NCBI GenBank assembly: GCA_965248255.1
Contig: CBDFIW010000004.1
Location: forward strand, 2,170,001 to 2,234,000
Direction of reading: 5' to 3'
Length of the DNA: 64,000 nt
Origin: JAKZVK01 sp965248255
Lineage (GTDB): Bacteria > Acidobacteriota > Terriglobia > Bryobacterales > UBA6623
This document shows, piece after piece, positions 50,359-58,033 of the stretch. Every line of letters begins with the position of its first letter. Within the stretch, counting starts at the first letter, position 1. The notes below the pieces were generated by a model that saw only the letters and a program-made list of their open reading frames with translations, did no database searches and was not told the origin of the DNA. Made by a program: the position numbers and the translations under genes.

Positions 50359-51504
50359 ATGCTCAAGCGGGAGAACTGCCGCGAACGTCAGGATCGACTG
50401 CTCAAGATCTGCGAAAAAGAACAACTCGACCTCGTGGTCCTGACGCATCCGAAGACCGTCTACTACTTCTCCGGTGTGCTCGTTGACGGACCCGCGCCAA
50501 GCGTGTTCCTGATGAATTCGTCGGGCAAGAGCGTGCTCGTCACGCAGGCCCCGGTGGGCAAACCGCCCGAAGGGCCACCCTCGGCCGCCGATGAGAGCGA
50601 ACTCTACGTCTTCCACAGCATGGATCACGACAACATTGCCACCCGCTGGACCACGGAGGCCGCGGCCTTGGTTCGCAGCGCCGCGGCGCGTCTGGCCCCC
50701 TCCGGCGGTGCCGTGGGGCTCGAGTTCGACTCGGCCAACTACGCGATCAGTGAAGCGCTCTCCGGCACCGCGAAAGACAAGACCGTCAACCTCTCGCCGG
50801 CGCTCGATCAGATGCGCCGTCAGAAAGACCCCGACGAGATCGAGTGCATGCGGAAGTGTGTCGCGCTGGTGGAAGCGGGCTTGGGCGCCATCAAAGCGCG
50901 GCTCGAGCCTGGCATGACCGAATATCGGGCTTACTCGATTTACTACGAAGCTATGGTGGCTAAGGCCGAGACGTCCGTGGTACTCGCCGGTGACTTCGCC
51001 TGTGGGCAGCGTTGTAACCGCGGCGGCGGCCCCCCGACCAACCGCCGGGTGCAGTTGGGCGACCTCTACATCTTCGATACGTTCCCGCTCTACCAGGGCT
51101 ACATGTGCGACTTCACGCGCACCTTCGTCGTGGGCCGGCCCACACAAGTGCAGCAAGACGCCTGGGCGCAAGTGATGGAGGCGCATGAGATCGCCCGCCG
51201 CACCATCGCTCCCGGTGTCCCCGCCAAGGAGGTCTATCACGCCCTCAAGACCCACCTCGACAAGTTCGAGCCTGCGAAGGATTCCTTCTGGCACCACGCA
51301 GGGCACGGCGTCGGCATGAACGGTTGGGAGTTGCCCTGGCTCACACCGGGCAGCGAGGACGTGATTCGAGAGCGCGAGGTGCTCGCGTGCGAGCCCGGTC
51401 TCTATGCCGACGTGATGCAAGGCGGCATTCGCCTCGAGCACGACTACTTGGTCACCCCCGAAGGCGTCACCGCGCTCGATCACTTCCCGATGGACCTGAC
51501 TTGA
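50359..51504 (+). CDS. M24-family metallopeptidase (Xaa-Pro aminopeptidase-like)
   Basis: 381 residues from the ATG at 50359 (MLKRENCRERQDRLLK). The N-terminal creatinase-like domain (LDLVVLTHPKTVYYFSGVLV) precedes a pita-bread catalytic domain with all five metal ligands: YIFDTFPLY (D), MCDFTRTF (D), AGHGVGMNGWELP (H), VLACEPGLYAD (E) and GIRLEHDYLVT (E). It should cleave an N-terminal residue before proline or act on a dipeptide. The stop overlaps the TTG start of the flavoprotein gene. Confidence 0.92.
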   Translation: MLKRENCRERQDRLLKICEKEQLDLVVLTHPKTVYYFSGVLVDGPAPSVFLMNSSGKSVLVTQAPVGKPPEGPPSAADESELYVFHSMDHDNIATRWTTEAAALVRSAAARLAPSGGAVGLEFDSANYAISEALSGTAKDKTVNLSPALDQMRRQKDPDEIECMRKCVALVEAGLGAIKARLEPGMTEYRAYSIYYEAMVAKAETSVVLAGDFACGQRCNRGGGPPTNRRVQLGDLYIFDTFPLYQGYMCDFTRTFVVGRPTQVQQDAWAQVMEAHEIARRTIAPGVPAKEVYHALKTHLDKFEPAKDSFWHHAGHGVGMNGWELPWLTPGSEDVIREREVLACEPGLYADVMQGGIRLEHDYLVTPEGVTALDHFPMDLT

Positions 51505-53066
51505 CCGTAGGGCCCGAAAACATCCGGCAGGCTGGGGACTCCCGCCACCTCGAGGCAGACGTTGTTGTCGTTGGAGGCGGCGGCAGCGGCTTGGCGGCGG
51601 TGGTGGAAGCGTCGAGTTACGGGGCCACAGTGACGCTAGTCGAGAAGAGACCGCAGCTCGGCGGGACGACCGGTCTTGCCGTCGGCTCGTTCACTGCGGC
51701 CGGCACTTCGCTGCAACGTGCCGCTGAGGTCGAAGACCGCACGACTTGGCACCAAGAGGACATCACCAAGTTCGCCGTACCTCTCGAACCCCGGAACAAC
51801 GCGGCCCTGCGCACCTGGCTCGCCGAGCACGCGGCCGATACGCTCGAGTGGCTGCGGGAGATGGGAGTCGAGTTCAGCGGACCGCATCCCGAGCCGCCCA
51901 ATCGCTTGCCTCGCATGCACAACGTCCTGCCCAACGCCAAGATCTACATCTTTGCCCTGCAGCGCCGGGCGTTGCGCCAAGGCGTCAAGATTCTGGCCAG
52001 CCACGAGGCAAGCCGCCTAGTTCGAGGCGCAGGGGGCGCGGTCGTAGGTGTCGAGGTTCGCAATGCAGAGGGTGATTTAACCACCTTCCGGGCCCGCCGG
52101 GGCGTGGTTCTCGCGGCGGGAGATTACTCCAGCGGCTCCGAAGCGAAGGGGGAGTTTCTCGACGCCGAGACCGCGGCCATCGAAGGCATCAACCCCCACT
52201 CGGCAGGCGACGGACATCGTCTCGCCCGCGAGGCCGGCGCGGCACTCGTCAACATGGATGTGATCTACGGGCCGGAGATTCGCTTCGTGCCGCCGGGTGG
52301 AGACCCGTTTGAACAACTGCTGCCGCCGTCGGGCGACGAGGCCGAACCAGCCGGCCGGACACTGGATGACATGGGACGGCAAGCTGTCCAAGCCAAGGCG
52401 AAGGAGCTGTTGTTCACCTGGCAGCACCCGGAAGACGCGCTGTACCCGAAGGGAGCGATCCTGGTGAACCGCAGCGGTGAGCGCTTCGTGGACGAGACCG
52501 CCGCTCCCGCCCCGGCGATTCCCCGGCAGCCAGGCAAAGTTGCCTATGTGGTTTTCGATCAGACCGTGGCGGAGACCTTCTCGGCCTGGCCGAACTTTGT
52601 CTCGACGGCGCCGGAGATCGGCTACGCCTACGTCAAGGACTACGAACGGCGGCGGCCCGACCTCTACCAGGAAGCGCTGGGCGTAGCCGAGCTGGCATCG
52701 AAGCTGGGCGTCTCCGGCGATGCCCTCGGCGAGACCATCGCCGCGTACAACCGCTCGACCGACGGGCGGGCCAGGGATCCGTTCGGGCGCTTGCCGGCGC
52801 GTTTACCGCTCGTTAATCCGCCCTTCTACGCGCTGGGTCCCGCCAAGAGCTGGATCGTAACAACCGAAGGCGGTGTATCAGTCAACGAAAGAATGCAGGC
52901 CCTCGGCGCGCACGGCAAAGTCGTCCCCGGCCTCTTCGCCGCGGGATCGAACGGTATGGGCGGCTTGATTCTCTGGAGCCACGGCCTGCACATCGCTTGG
53001 GCGCTCACCAGTGGCCGGCAGGCTGGGCACAACGCAGCGCAAGGATCGCCGCAGTCGGGACAGTAG
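51501..53066 (+). CDS. FAD-dependent oxidoreductase, fumarate reductase/3-ketosteroid dehydrogenase type
   Basis: 521 residues from a TTG at 51501 that overlaps the M24 stop (TTGA); the frame is open upstream, but inside the peptidase gene. The FAD-binding motif is DVVVVGGGGSGLAAVVEASS followed by LVEKRPQLGGTTGLAVGSF. The middle holds a capping domain with RRGVVLAAGDYSSGSE and HSAGDGHRLAREAGA. The C-terminus has TTEGGVSVNERMQALG and VPGLFAAGSNGMGGLILWSH, the second FAD-binding element. The family includes fumarate reductase and KstD flavoproteins; the electron partner and substrate are not evident. Confidence 0.9.
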   Translation: MTVGPENIRQAGDSRHLEADVVVVGGGGSGLAAVVEASSYGATVTLVEKRPQLGGTTGLAVGSFTAAGTSLQRAAEVEDRTTWHQEDITKFAVPLEPRNNAALRTWLAEHAADTLEWLREMGVEFSGPHPEPPNRLPRMHNVLPNAKIYIFALQRRALRQGVKILASHEASRLVRGAGGAVVGVEVRNAEGDLTTFRARRGVVLAAGDYSSGSEAKGEFLDAETAAIEGINPHSAGDGHRLAREAGAALVNMDVIYGPEIRFVPPGGDPFEQLLPPSGDEAEPAGRTLDDMGRQAVQAKAKELLFTWQHPEDALYPKGAILVNRSGERFVDETAAPAPAIPRQPGKVAYVVFDQTVAETFSAWPNFVSTAPEIGYAYVKDYERRRPDLYQEALGVAELASKLGVSGDALGETIAAYNRSTDGRARDPFGRLPARLPLVNPPFYALGPAKSWIVTTEGGVSVNERMQALGAHGKVVPGLFAAGSNGMGGLILWSHGLHIAWALTSGRQAGHNAAQGSPQSGQ

Positions 53067-53099
53067 CCGTCTGCAACGCGGCGCATCCGCGCATCCGGA

Positions 53100-53804
53100 C
53101 TATGGGTCGCCCCAGCGCAGCAAGCGGCGGCCGTTAATGTCACGGAACTCACCGGTGGCGATGAGCACGAGGTCGTAGATCTGCCCGACAAAAAGGAAGC
53201 CTGCTGTGAACAGCCAGATGATACCTGTGGCGACTTTGCCCACGTAGAAGCGGTGGGCTCCGGTAAACCCGATCAGCAAACACAGCAGAAAGGCCGCCAG
53301 GCGGCTGTCGTCGGACGCGTTGGCGGGAACCGGCGAGGGCCGAGGTGGCGGCGCGACACCGACCACGGCGCCACAGGCGTGGCAGAAGCGGTCCTCTCGG
53401 TTCATCTCGGCCCCGCAGCGCGAACAATGTACGGGCTGAGGCGGCGGCGGGACGGCAGAGGGCTCTTCATAGGGCGGCGGGCCCTCCCGAGATCCGTCCA
53501 ACTGGCTCTCTTGCGAAGCAGGTTCGACGGGACTCTCCTCGGAGGGGCCGGCGAGTGCACCTGTTTCGCTTGCGGGAGCTTCAGCGGCGTTGGCCGATTC
53601 CGAGGCGGTCCGGGACGGGTCAACCGAAGACGAGGCTTCCCTGTCTTCGGACCGCGGCTCAGCGCCCGGATCTGGGTCCGGCGTTGTGGTCTCCGCGTTT
53701 GACGGCTCACCGACCGGCGGCAGCGCCTCGTGGTCCTCAGCTTGCGCCTCTTGGGACTCGGGAGGCTCAGTCTTTGAAGAGGATTCCTGTTCATCTGTCG
53801 TCAT
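53100..53804 (-). CDS. TM2-domain membrane protein with acidic disordered region and zinc ribbon
   Basis: 234 residues. Residues 1-125 are Glu/Ser/Pro-rich and disordered (EPPESQEAQAEDHEALPPVG). A double-CxxC zinc ribbon follows (CSRCGAEMNREDRFCHACGA). The C-terminal TM2 domain has two hydrophobic segments with the typical GFTGAHRFYVGKVATGIIWL turn and a DINGRRLL end. TM2 proteins are small inner-membrane proteins of unknown function. It is convergent with the flavoprotein gene. Confidence 0.88.
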   Translation of the reverse strand: MTTDEQESSSKTEPPESQEAQAEDHEALPPVGEPSNAETTTPDPDPGAEPRSEDREASSSVDPSRTASESANAAEAPASETGALAGPSEESPVEPASQESQLDGSREGPPPYEEPSAVPPPPQPVHCSRCGAEMNREDRFCHACGAVVGVAPPPRPSPVPANASDDSRLAAFLLCLLIGFTGAHRFYVGKVATGIIWLFTAGFLFVGQIYDLVLIATGEFRDINGRRLLRWGDP

Positions 53805-53893
53805 GGTTCGTTCTCATTCATTGGTACGAATCCCAGCGACGGATGTTCCGCTGGCCCTAACCCACTATCCGCCCCTGCATGGAGTCGGCCCGG

Positions 53894-53899
53894 TATAAT
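53894..53899 (+). promoter_or_regulatory. Consensus -10 element immediately before the start codon
   Basis: A perfect TATAAT ends 1 nt before the GTG at 53901. Transcription would start near 53906, within the first codons. There is no good -35 box. It implies either leaderless translation or use of the in-frame TTG at 53910. Confidence 0.45.
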
Positions 53900-53900
53900 T

Positions 53901-54383
53901 GTGGTCACCTTGCCGTACCTCGATTGGCTGGAAGAAGCGCTCGCCGGCAAGTTGGCGGCGAAGCCCGTCGGCGAACCGGTCGCGCTACGGGCGCACGTCC
54001 GGCTTACCAGTGACCACGGTCTGCTCATTCCGACTCTCGCCGCAACGGTGAAGATCGTCAGCCGTTGGTTCAGCCAGGGACGCCCCAAGCTGTACGCGCA
54101 GGGGGGCCCCGAGCAAGGGCACGTCAGCGTTCTCGCCACGTTTGCCGGCGGACAGACCGCGCTGGTCGGCACAGAACTCATCCGCGATGCCGAGGCCCCC
54201 GGAACCGGTGAAGCCGCCGTGCGGCTACTTCTCGTCGGCAACCACGGCACGATGGAATTCGCCGACACGCCAGGTGCGGATACGTTGCCCGTGGATCTTG
54301 CCGTTTCGACCGACCTGGAAACCCAAGCGCTGGCCCGTGCTATTGGGCAATCGCTCAGTGAGCACAAACCCGTCGAGGCCTAA
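53901..54383 (+). CDS. Hypothetical protein
   Basis: 160 residues from a GTG, not recognised with confidence. The sequence alternates hydrophobic strands and turns (PVALRAHVRLTSDHGLLIPT, GHVSVLATFAGGQTALVGTE, AVRLLLVGNHGTMEFADTPG), reminiscent of the C-terminal alpha/beta domain of Gfo/Idh/MocA oxidoreductases without the Rossmann domain. No nucleotide-binding motif is present. A TATAAT box abuts the start codon and no ribosome-binding site is visible, suggesting a leaderless mRNA or a start at TTG 53910. Confidence 0.6.
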   Translation: MVTLPYLDWLEEALAGKLAAKPVGEPVALRAHVRLTSDHGLLIPTLAATVKIVSRWFSQGRPKLYAQGGPEQGHVSVLATFAGGQTALVGTELIRDAEAPGTGEAAVRLLLVGNHGTMEFADTPGADTLPVDLAVSTDLETQALARAIGQSLSEHKPVEA

Positions 54384-54652
54384 GGCGAGAGCCTCTGCTA
54401 TCGAAACGCTGTGGGGCTGCGTCTAAGCAGTTTGTGGCCCAGGATTCAGAAGCGGGCGTGTCTGGGAGGGTTGGCCGAGTCGCTGAGTGAGGCTTAGGGT
54501 TGTCATCGTGATGCGGCCTGTTCAACGCTCCCTGATGGTCGCGGCTCGGCAAGGAAGGTCCTATGAAACCCGGACGTGAGAGCCCGCATCCAATGCTGTG
54601 AAGACATCGAATTCAACCCTTTTCAACAGAATCGTTTGAGGGAGGCGTGACA

Positions 54653-56140
54653 ATGAGAGCCCGTGACGGTAGCGTGCGTTTGTGGAGCGTGTTCAGCATC
54701 GCCGCGGTTGCCTTTGTGTTTGCCGCATTGATAGGCGGCAACCTTGTCGTCGAGCCGGGTTTCGCCGGCCCGAAAGGTGTGATCCCGGCCCTGGCGCCAG
54801 TGGGATCGGCACCCGGCACGGCCGAGTTGCCGCCCTCGGGCACCTTCGCACCTTTGGTCAAGAAGACCGCGCCGGCGGTCGTAAGCATCGAGGTCTCAAA
54901 AGTCGTCACGGCTGCGGACGGTCCGACGCGATTCCCGTTCTTCGGGCCGTGGGGGCCAAGGCCGTCGCCCGATGAGGGTGTGCCGGAGCGCCGGCGGTCG
55001 GGATCCGGATCGGGCGTGATCATCGACGCCGACGGTTATATCGTGACAAACCACCACGTTATCGACGGCGCCGGTGACATCAGCGTGCGGCTCAATGACA
55101 GGCGCGAGTTCGAAGCGGAGGTGGTCGGGGTGGATGCGAAGACCGACGTCGCGGTGCTCAAGGTTGAAGCTTCCGGCCTACCGGTGCTGCCGCTCGGCAA
55201 CTCCGACAACGTCGAGATAGGGGACATCGTGCTGGCCATCGGCAACCCGTTCGGCATTGGTCAGACCGTAACGATGGGCATTGTCGGGGCGACCGGACGC
55301 AGGGACCTTCAGATCGAAGACTACGAGGACTTCATCCAGACCGATGCGGCGATCAATCCCGGCAACTCGGGTGGAGCGCTGGTGAATGCGCGCGGCGAGC
55401 TGATCGGAATCAACACCGCCATTCTGTCTCGCGGCAGCGGCGGCAATCAGGGCGTCGGATTCGCCGTGCCAATCAACCTCGCGCATCACGTAATGACGCA
55501 GTTGGTCGAGCAAGGGCGGGTCGCCCGCGGCTATCTGGGTGTGGGCATTCAACCCGTGACCCCCAAGATGGCGAAGCTCTTGGGCGCCCCCGAAACACGT
55601 GGAGCCGTGGTCGGCTCGGTTCAGCCGGACTCTCCCGCCGAGCGGGCCGGCCTGCGGCGTGGTGACATCATCTTCGGCATGGATGACAAGCAATTCGACG
55701 ACGCACGCCATCTGCGGCTCAGCGTCGCGTCGGTGCAGCCGGGCACGGAAGTGGAACTGTGGGTCTGGCGCGACGGCAATGAGACACGGCTGCCCATAAA
55801 GTTGGGGACGCTTCCCGGGGACGCTCCGCCGGCGGTACACCCGGCCGGCGGGACGAGCTCGCTTCGCGGCCTATCGGCCGATGAGCTGACGCCGGCCATC
55901 GCGCGGCGATTGGGCCTACCGGCCGACGCGCAGGGCGTGGTCATCGCCGGGGTTCGGCCGGGCAGCGCGGCGGCGGAGGCCGGTTTACGCCGAGGCGATG
56001 TGATTGAAGAAGTCGCGCGCCAACCGGTACGCAGCGTCTCGGAGTTCCGTGACGCGATACGGCAGGCCGGCGATGAGCCCGTGCTGTTGCTGATCGTGCG
56101 CGAAGGCAACCCGCTGTTCATCGTCGTCGAGGCTCGCTGA
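54653..56140 (+). CDS. HtrA/DegP-type serine protease with two PDZ domains
   Basis: 495 residues from the ATG at 54653 with GGGAGG about 8 bp upstream; a GTG lies 6 bp earlier. One N-terminal hydrophobic segment (LWSVFSIAAVAFVFAALIGG) exports or anchors it. The trypsin-like domain has the full triad: TNHHVID (H), AKTDVAVLKV (D) and NPGNSGGALVNARGELIGIN (S). Two PDZ domains follow, at about residues 300-385 (GYLGVGIQPVTPKMAKLLGA) and 400-495 (DAQGVVIAGVRPGSAAAEAG). This is the DegP/DegQ-type periplasmic quality-control protease layout. Confidence 0.94.
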   Translation: MRARDGSVRLWSVFSIAAVAFVFAALIGGNLVVEPGFAGPKGVIPALAPVGSAPGTAELPPSGTFAPLVKKTAPAVVSIEVSKVVTAADGPTRFPFFGPWGPRPSPDEGVPERRRSGSGSGVIIDADGYIVTNHHVIDGAGDISVRLNDRREFEAEVVGVDAKTDVAVLKVEASGLPVLPLGNSDNVEIGDIVLAIGNPFGIGQTVTMGIVGATGRRDLQIEDYEDFIQTDAAINPGNSGGALVNARGELIGINTAILSRGSGGNQGVGFAVPINLAHHVMTQLVEQGRVARGYLGVGIQPVTPKMAKLLGAPETRGAVVGSVQPDSPAERAGLRRGDIIFGMDDKQFDDARHLRLSVASVQPGTEVELWVWRDGNETRLPIKLGTLPGDAPPAVHPAGGTSSLRGLSADELTPAIARRLGLPADAQGVVIAGVRPGSAAAEAGLRRGDVIEEVARQPVRSVSEFRDAIRQAGDEPVLLLIVREGNPLFIVVEAR

Positions 56141-56207
56141 TTCCAGCCTTGTTTCTCACCACACCGGCCAGGAGTGGAAGCTGCCACCCACTCCCGGCCG
56201 GCTTGTT

Positions 56208-56256
56208 GTAGCGTAAGCCCTCAGGATTGCTGAGAACCGATTCCTCGGCTCTCAGG
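56208..56256 (+). repeat. 49-nt double-hairpin repeat, copy A6
   Basis: GTAGCGTAAGCCCTCAGGAT, then TGCTGAGAACCGATTCCTCG and GCTCTCAGG. The hairpin-2 stem is GAGAACC/GGCTCTC (one G-T pair if read as RNA). It is a solitary copy 68 bp after the HtrA stop. Confidence 0.7.
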
Positions 56257-56399
56257 CCTCCGAGCCGCGAGAGCGGCCATGGGACCTCCTCGCAGCCTAG
56301 GCCCGTATCGCTCAGTGAGTCTGTCACACCCTGTCTCTGCGATAATCTCTTGGCATTGCGCTCGATCGAAAGGAGCTCCCTTTCGAAAGGGCAACCGAG

Positions 56400-56798
56400 A
56401 TGGACGACTCCGTGTTCAGCTTGGCCGGTCTGCTCCTCGGGCTTGTTCTCTCCTTGGCCGGGCTGGCGATCGGTGTCCTGCTGGTAGCGGGGACGTGGAA
56501 GATGTTCGCCAAAGCCGGGCAGCCGGGCTGGGGAATCTTCGTTCCAATCTATAACTGCCTGTTGATGGTCCGCATCGTCGGCATGCCGGATTGGACGTTG
56601 CTGCTTTTCTTGATCCCTGGCATCAGCCTCGTTTTCCACATCATTGTGTCGCTGGAGCTGGCGAAACGGTTTCGTCAGACGACGGCGTTTGCGGTGGGGC
56701 TCATTCTGCTGCCGGCGATCTTCTGGGCGGTGCTGGGTTTCGGAGGGGCCAGTTACGGCCCACCCTCTCAAGGGGAGAAAGCGGGTTCCGGTTCGTAA
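56400..56798 (+). CDS. DUF5684-type small membrane protein
   Basis: 132 residues with three or four hydrophobic segments: LAGLLLGLVLSLAGLAIGVL near the start, DWTLLLFLIPGISLVFHIIV in the middle and AFAVGLILLPAIFWAVLGFG near the end. The motif WKMFAKAGQPGWGIFVPIYN is the hallmark of the DUF5684 family, often described as signal-peptidase-like membrane proteins without catalytic residues. The ATG at 56400 is preceded by AAAGGGCAACCGAG. The function is unknown. Confidence 0.88.
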   Translation: MDDSVFSLAGLLLGLVLSLAGLAIGVLLVAGTWKMFAKAGQPGWGIFVPIYNCLLMVRIVGMPDWTLLLFLIPGISLVFHIIVSLELAKRFRQTTAFAVGLILLPAIFWAVLGFGGASYGPPSQGEKAGSGS

Positions 56799-56869
56799 GA
56801 CTCGCCGAGATAGGCTAAGCAAGCGTCCTGCAGGTCCCCAGTCCCGAGGTATCGGGACGCCACGCGAAC

Positions 56870-58033
56870 CTAGGCGGCTTTGGCTGTCTTGATCTGGACA
56901 AGCTTGGGGCTCTCGGCCGGCGCGGCGCTGAAAGAGAGTACGTCCATCGGGCACACCGAGACGCAGATGCCGCAGCCGATGCAGGAGCTGGTCTGGTTGT
57001 CGAGGACCTCCTGCTTGATGGCGTAGCTCATCACGTCGATGCCGACCTGGCAGTTGCGCGTGCATTCGGTGCAGCCGATGCACTTGTCGTTCGGCACGAT
57101 GTGGAAGCGGCTGACCTTGAAGCGCCCGTAGAGGCTGCTGAGCGCATCCATCATCTTGGCCAGCGGACACCAGTAACGGCACCAGACTTTCCCGCCCATG
57201 AAAGGGTAGAGCGTGATCGGGATGATGCCCACCAGCCAAACGTCGGCGATCAGATGGTAGAAGTCGAGGCCGGTGTTGGCGGTGCTTTGAAACAGCGCGA
57301 CGCTGTCTTTAAGGAGCATCATCACCGTGACGACCGCGGCGGAGCCGAGCACCAGCCAGTTCATGCGTTCCCACCTCTTGGCGGTCGGCCCTTTAGGGGC
57401 GAGATGCCGCCAACGGTCGCCGAGGGTTTCCGCCAAGCCGCCACAGCCACAGATCCACGAGCAGTAGCGCTTGCCGTGGAAGATGACGAACAGCGGGATG
57501 ATCACAAACGACAACACGATGCCCCACACGATCCATACCTGGTGGGGGTTGTAGAAGAACGTATAGAAGAACAGCGGCCAGGCGTAGACGATGCCGTAGG
57601 CTCGCCAGGCCTGATCGGCAAAGTTCGGGTCGTTGGCGAGGCTCTCCCCGACCCATTGGTACTTGACTGCCCATTTGAACAGGAACTCGGGGATCAGGAA
57701 GAAGAAGATCCACTGGAACGACAGCAAGCTGACGTAGCGCCAGATCTGGAACTTGTCTTTGCGGTCGATGCCCCAGCGCTTGAGCGCCTGCAGGCCAAAG
57801 AAGGTCATCAGCAGCGTGTAGAGCACCGTGTACCAGAACGACCAGGGACGGTCGAACAGCGAAAGCGCCTTGAAGCCCCAGCCGCGATAGGGCCAGAACT
57901 CCATCCCTTCCCCGAGCTTGGCAGCGTAGACCGTGTAGGAGATGAGGAACGAGATGCCGAGCCACGACCAACGCGAGCCCTGAATGCCCGAGACCACGAG
58001 CCCCCCCCCAGAGCGGCCACGGCCAGGACCCAT
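56870..58033 (-). CDS. 4Fe-4S polyferredoxin membrane protein (NapH/NosR-like), probable C-terminal part of an interrupted fusion
   Basis: 387 residues as an isolated frame; its apparent first ~15 residues (MGPGRGRSGGG) are probably the wrong frame. Several hydrophobic segments (WLGISFLISYTVYAAKLGEG, VSLLSFQWIFFFLIPEFLFK) precede NapH/NosR-type motifs CSWICGCGGLAETLGD and WCRYWCPLAKMMD. Two 4Fe-4S clusters follow: CIGCTECTRNC and CIGCGICVSVCP. It should move electrons across or along the inner membrane. In the preceding frame lies a flavoprotein that runs into a membrane segment at the same place; a G9 run at 58001-58009 separates the two frames. Confidence 0.85.
   Translation of the reverse strand: MGPGRGRSGGGLVVSGIQGSRWSWLGISFLISYTVYAAKLGEGMEFWPYRGWGFKALSLFDRPWSFWYTVLYTLLMTFFGLQALKRWGIDRKDKFQIWRYVSLLSFQWIFFFLIPEFLFKWAVKYQWVGESLANDPNFADQAWRAYGIVYAWPLFFYTFFYNPHQVWIVWGIVLSFVIIPLFVIFHGKRYCSWICGCGGLAETLGDRWRHLAPKGPTAKRWERMNWLVLGSAAVVTVMMLLKDSVALFQSTANTGLDFYHLIADVWLVGIIPITLYPFMGGKVWCRYWCPLAKMMDALSSLYGRFKVSRFHIVPNDKCIGCTECTRNCQVGIDVMSYAIKQEVLDNQTSSCIGCGICVSVCPMDVLSFSAAPAESPKLVQIKTAKAA

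Noticed and set aside
54464..54533. tRNA-like string GGGAGGGTTGGCCGAGTCGC ... GTTCAACGCTCCC
   Set aside because: The D-arm-like part and GGGAG/CTCCC ends resemble a serine or leucine tRNA, but there is no T-stem between the TTCAA loop and the acceptor and no credible anticodon arm. At best it is a tRNA-derived remnant.
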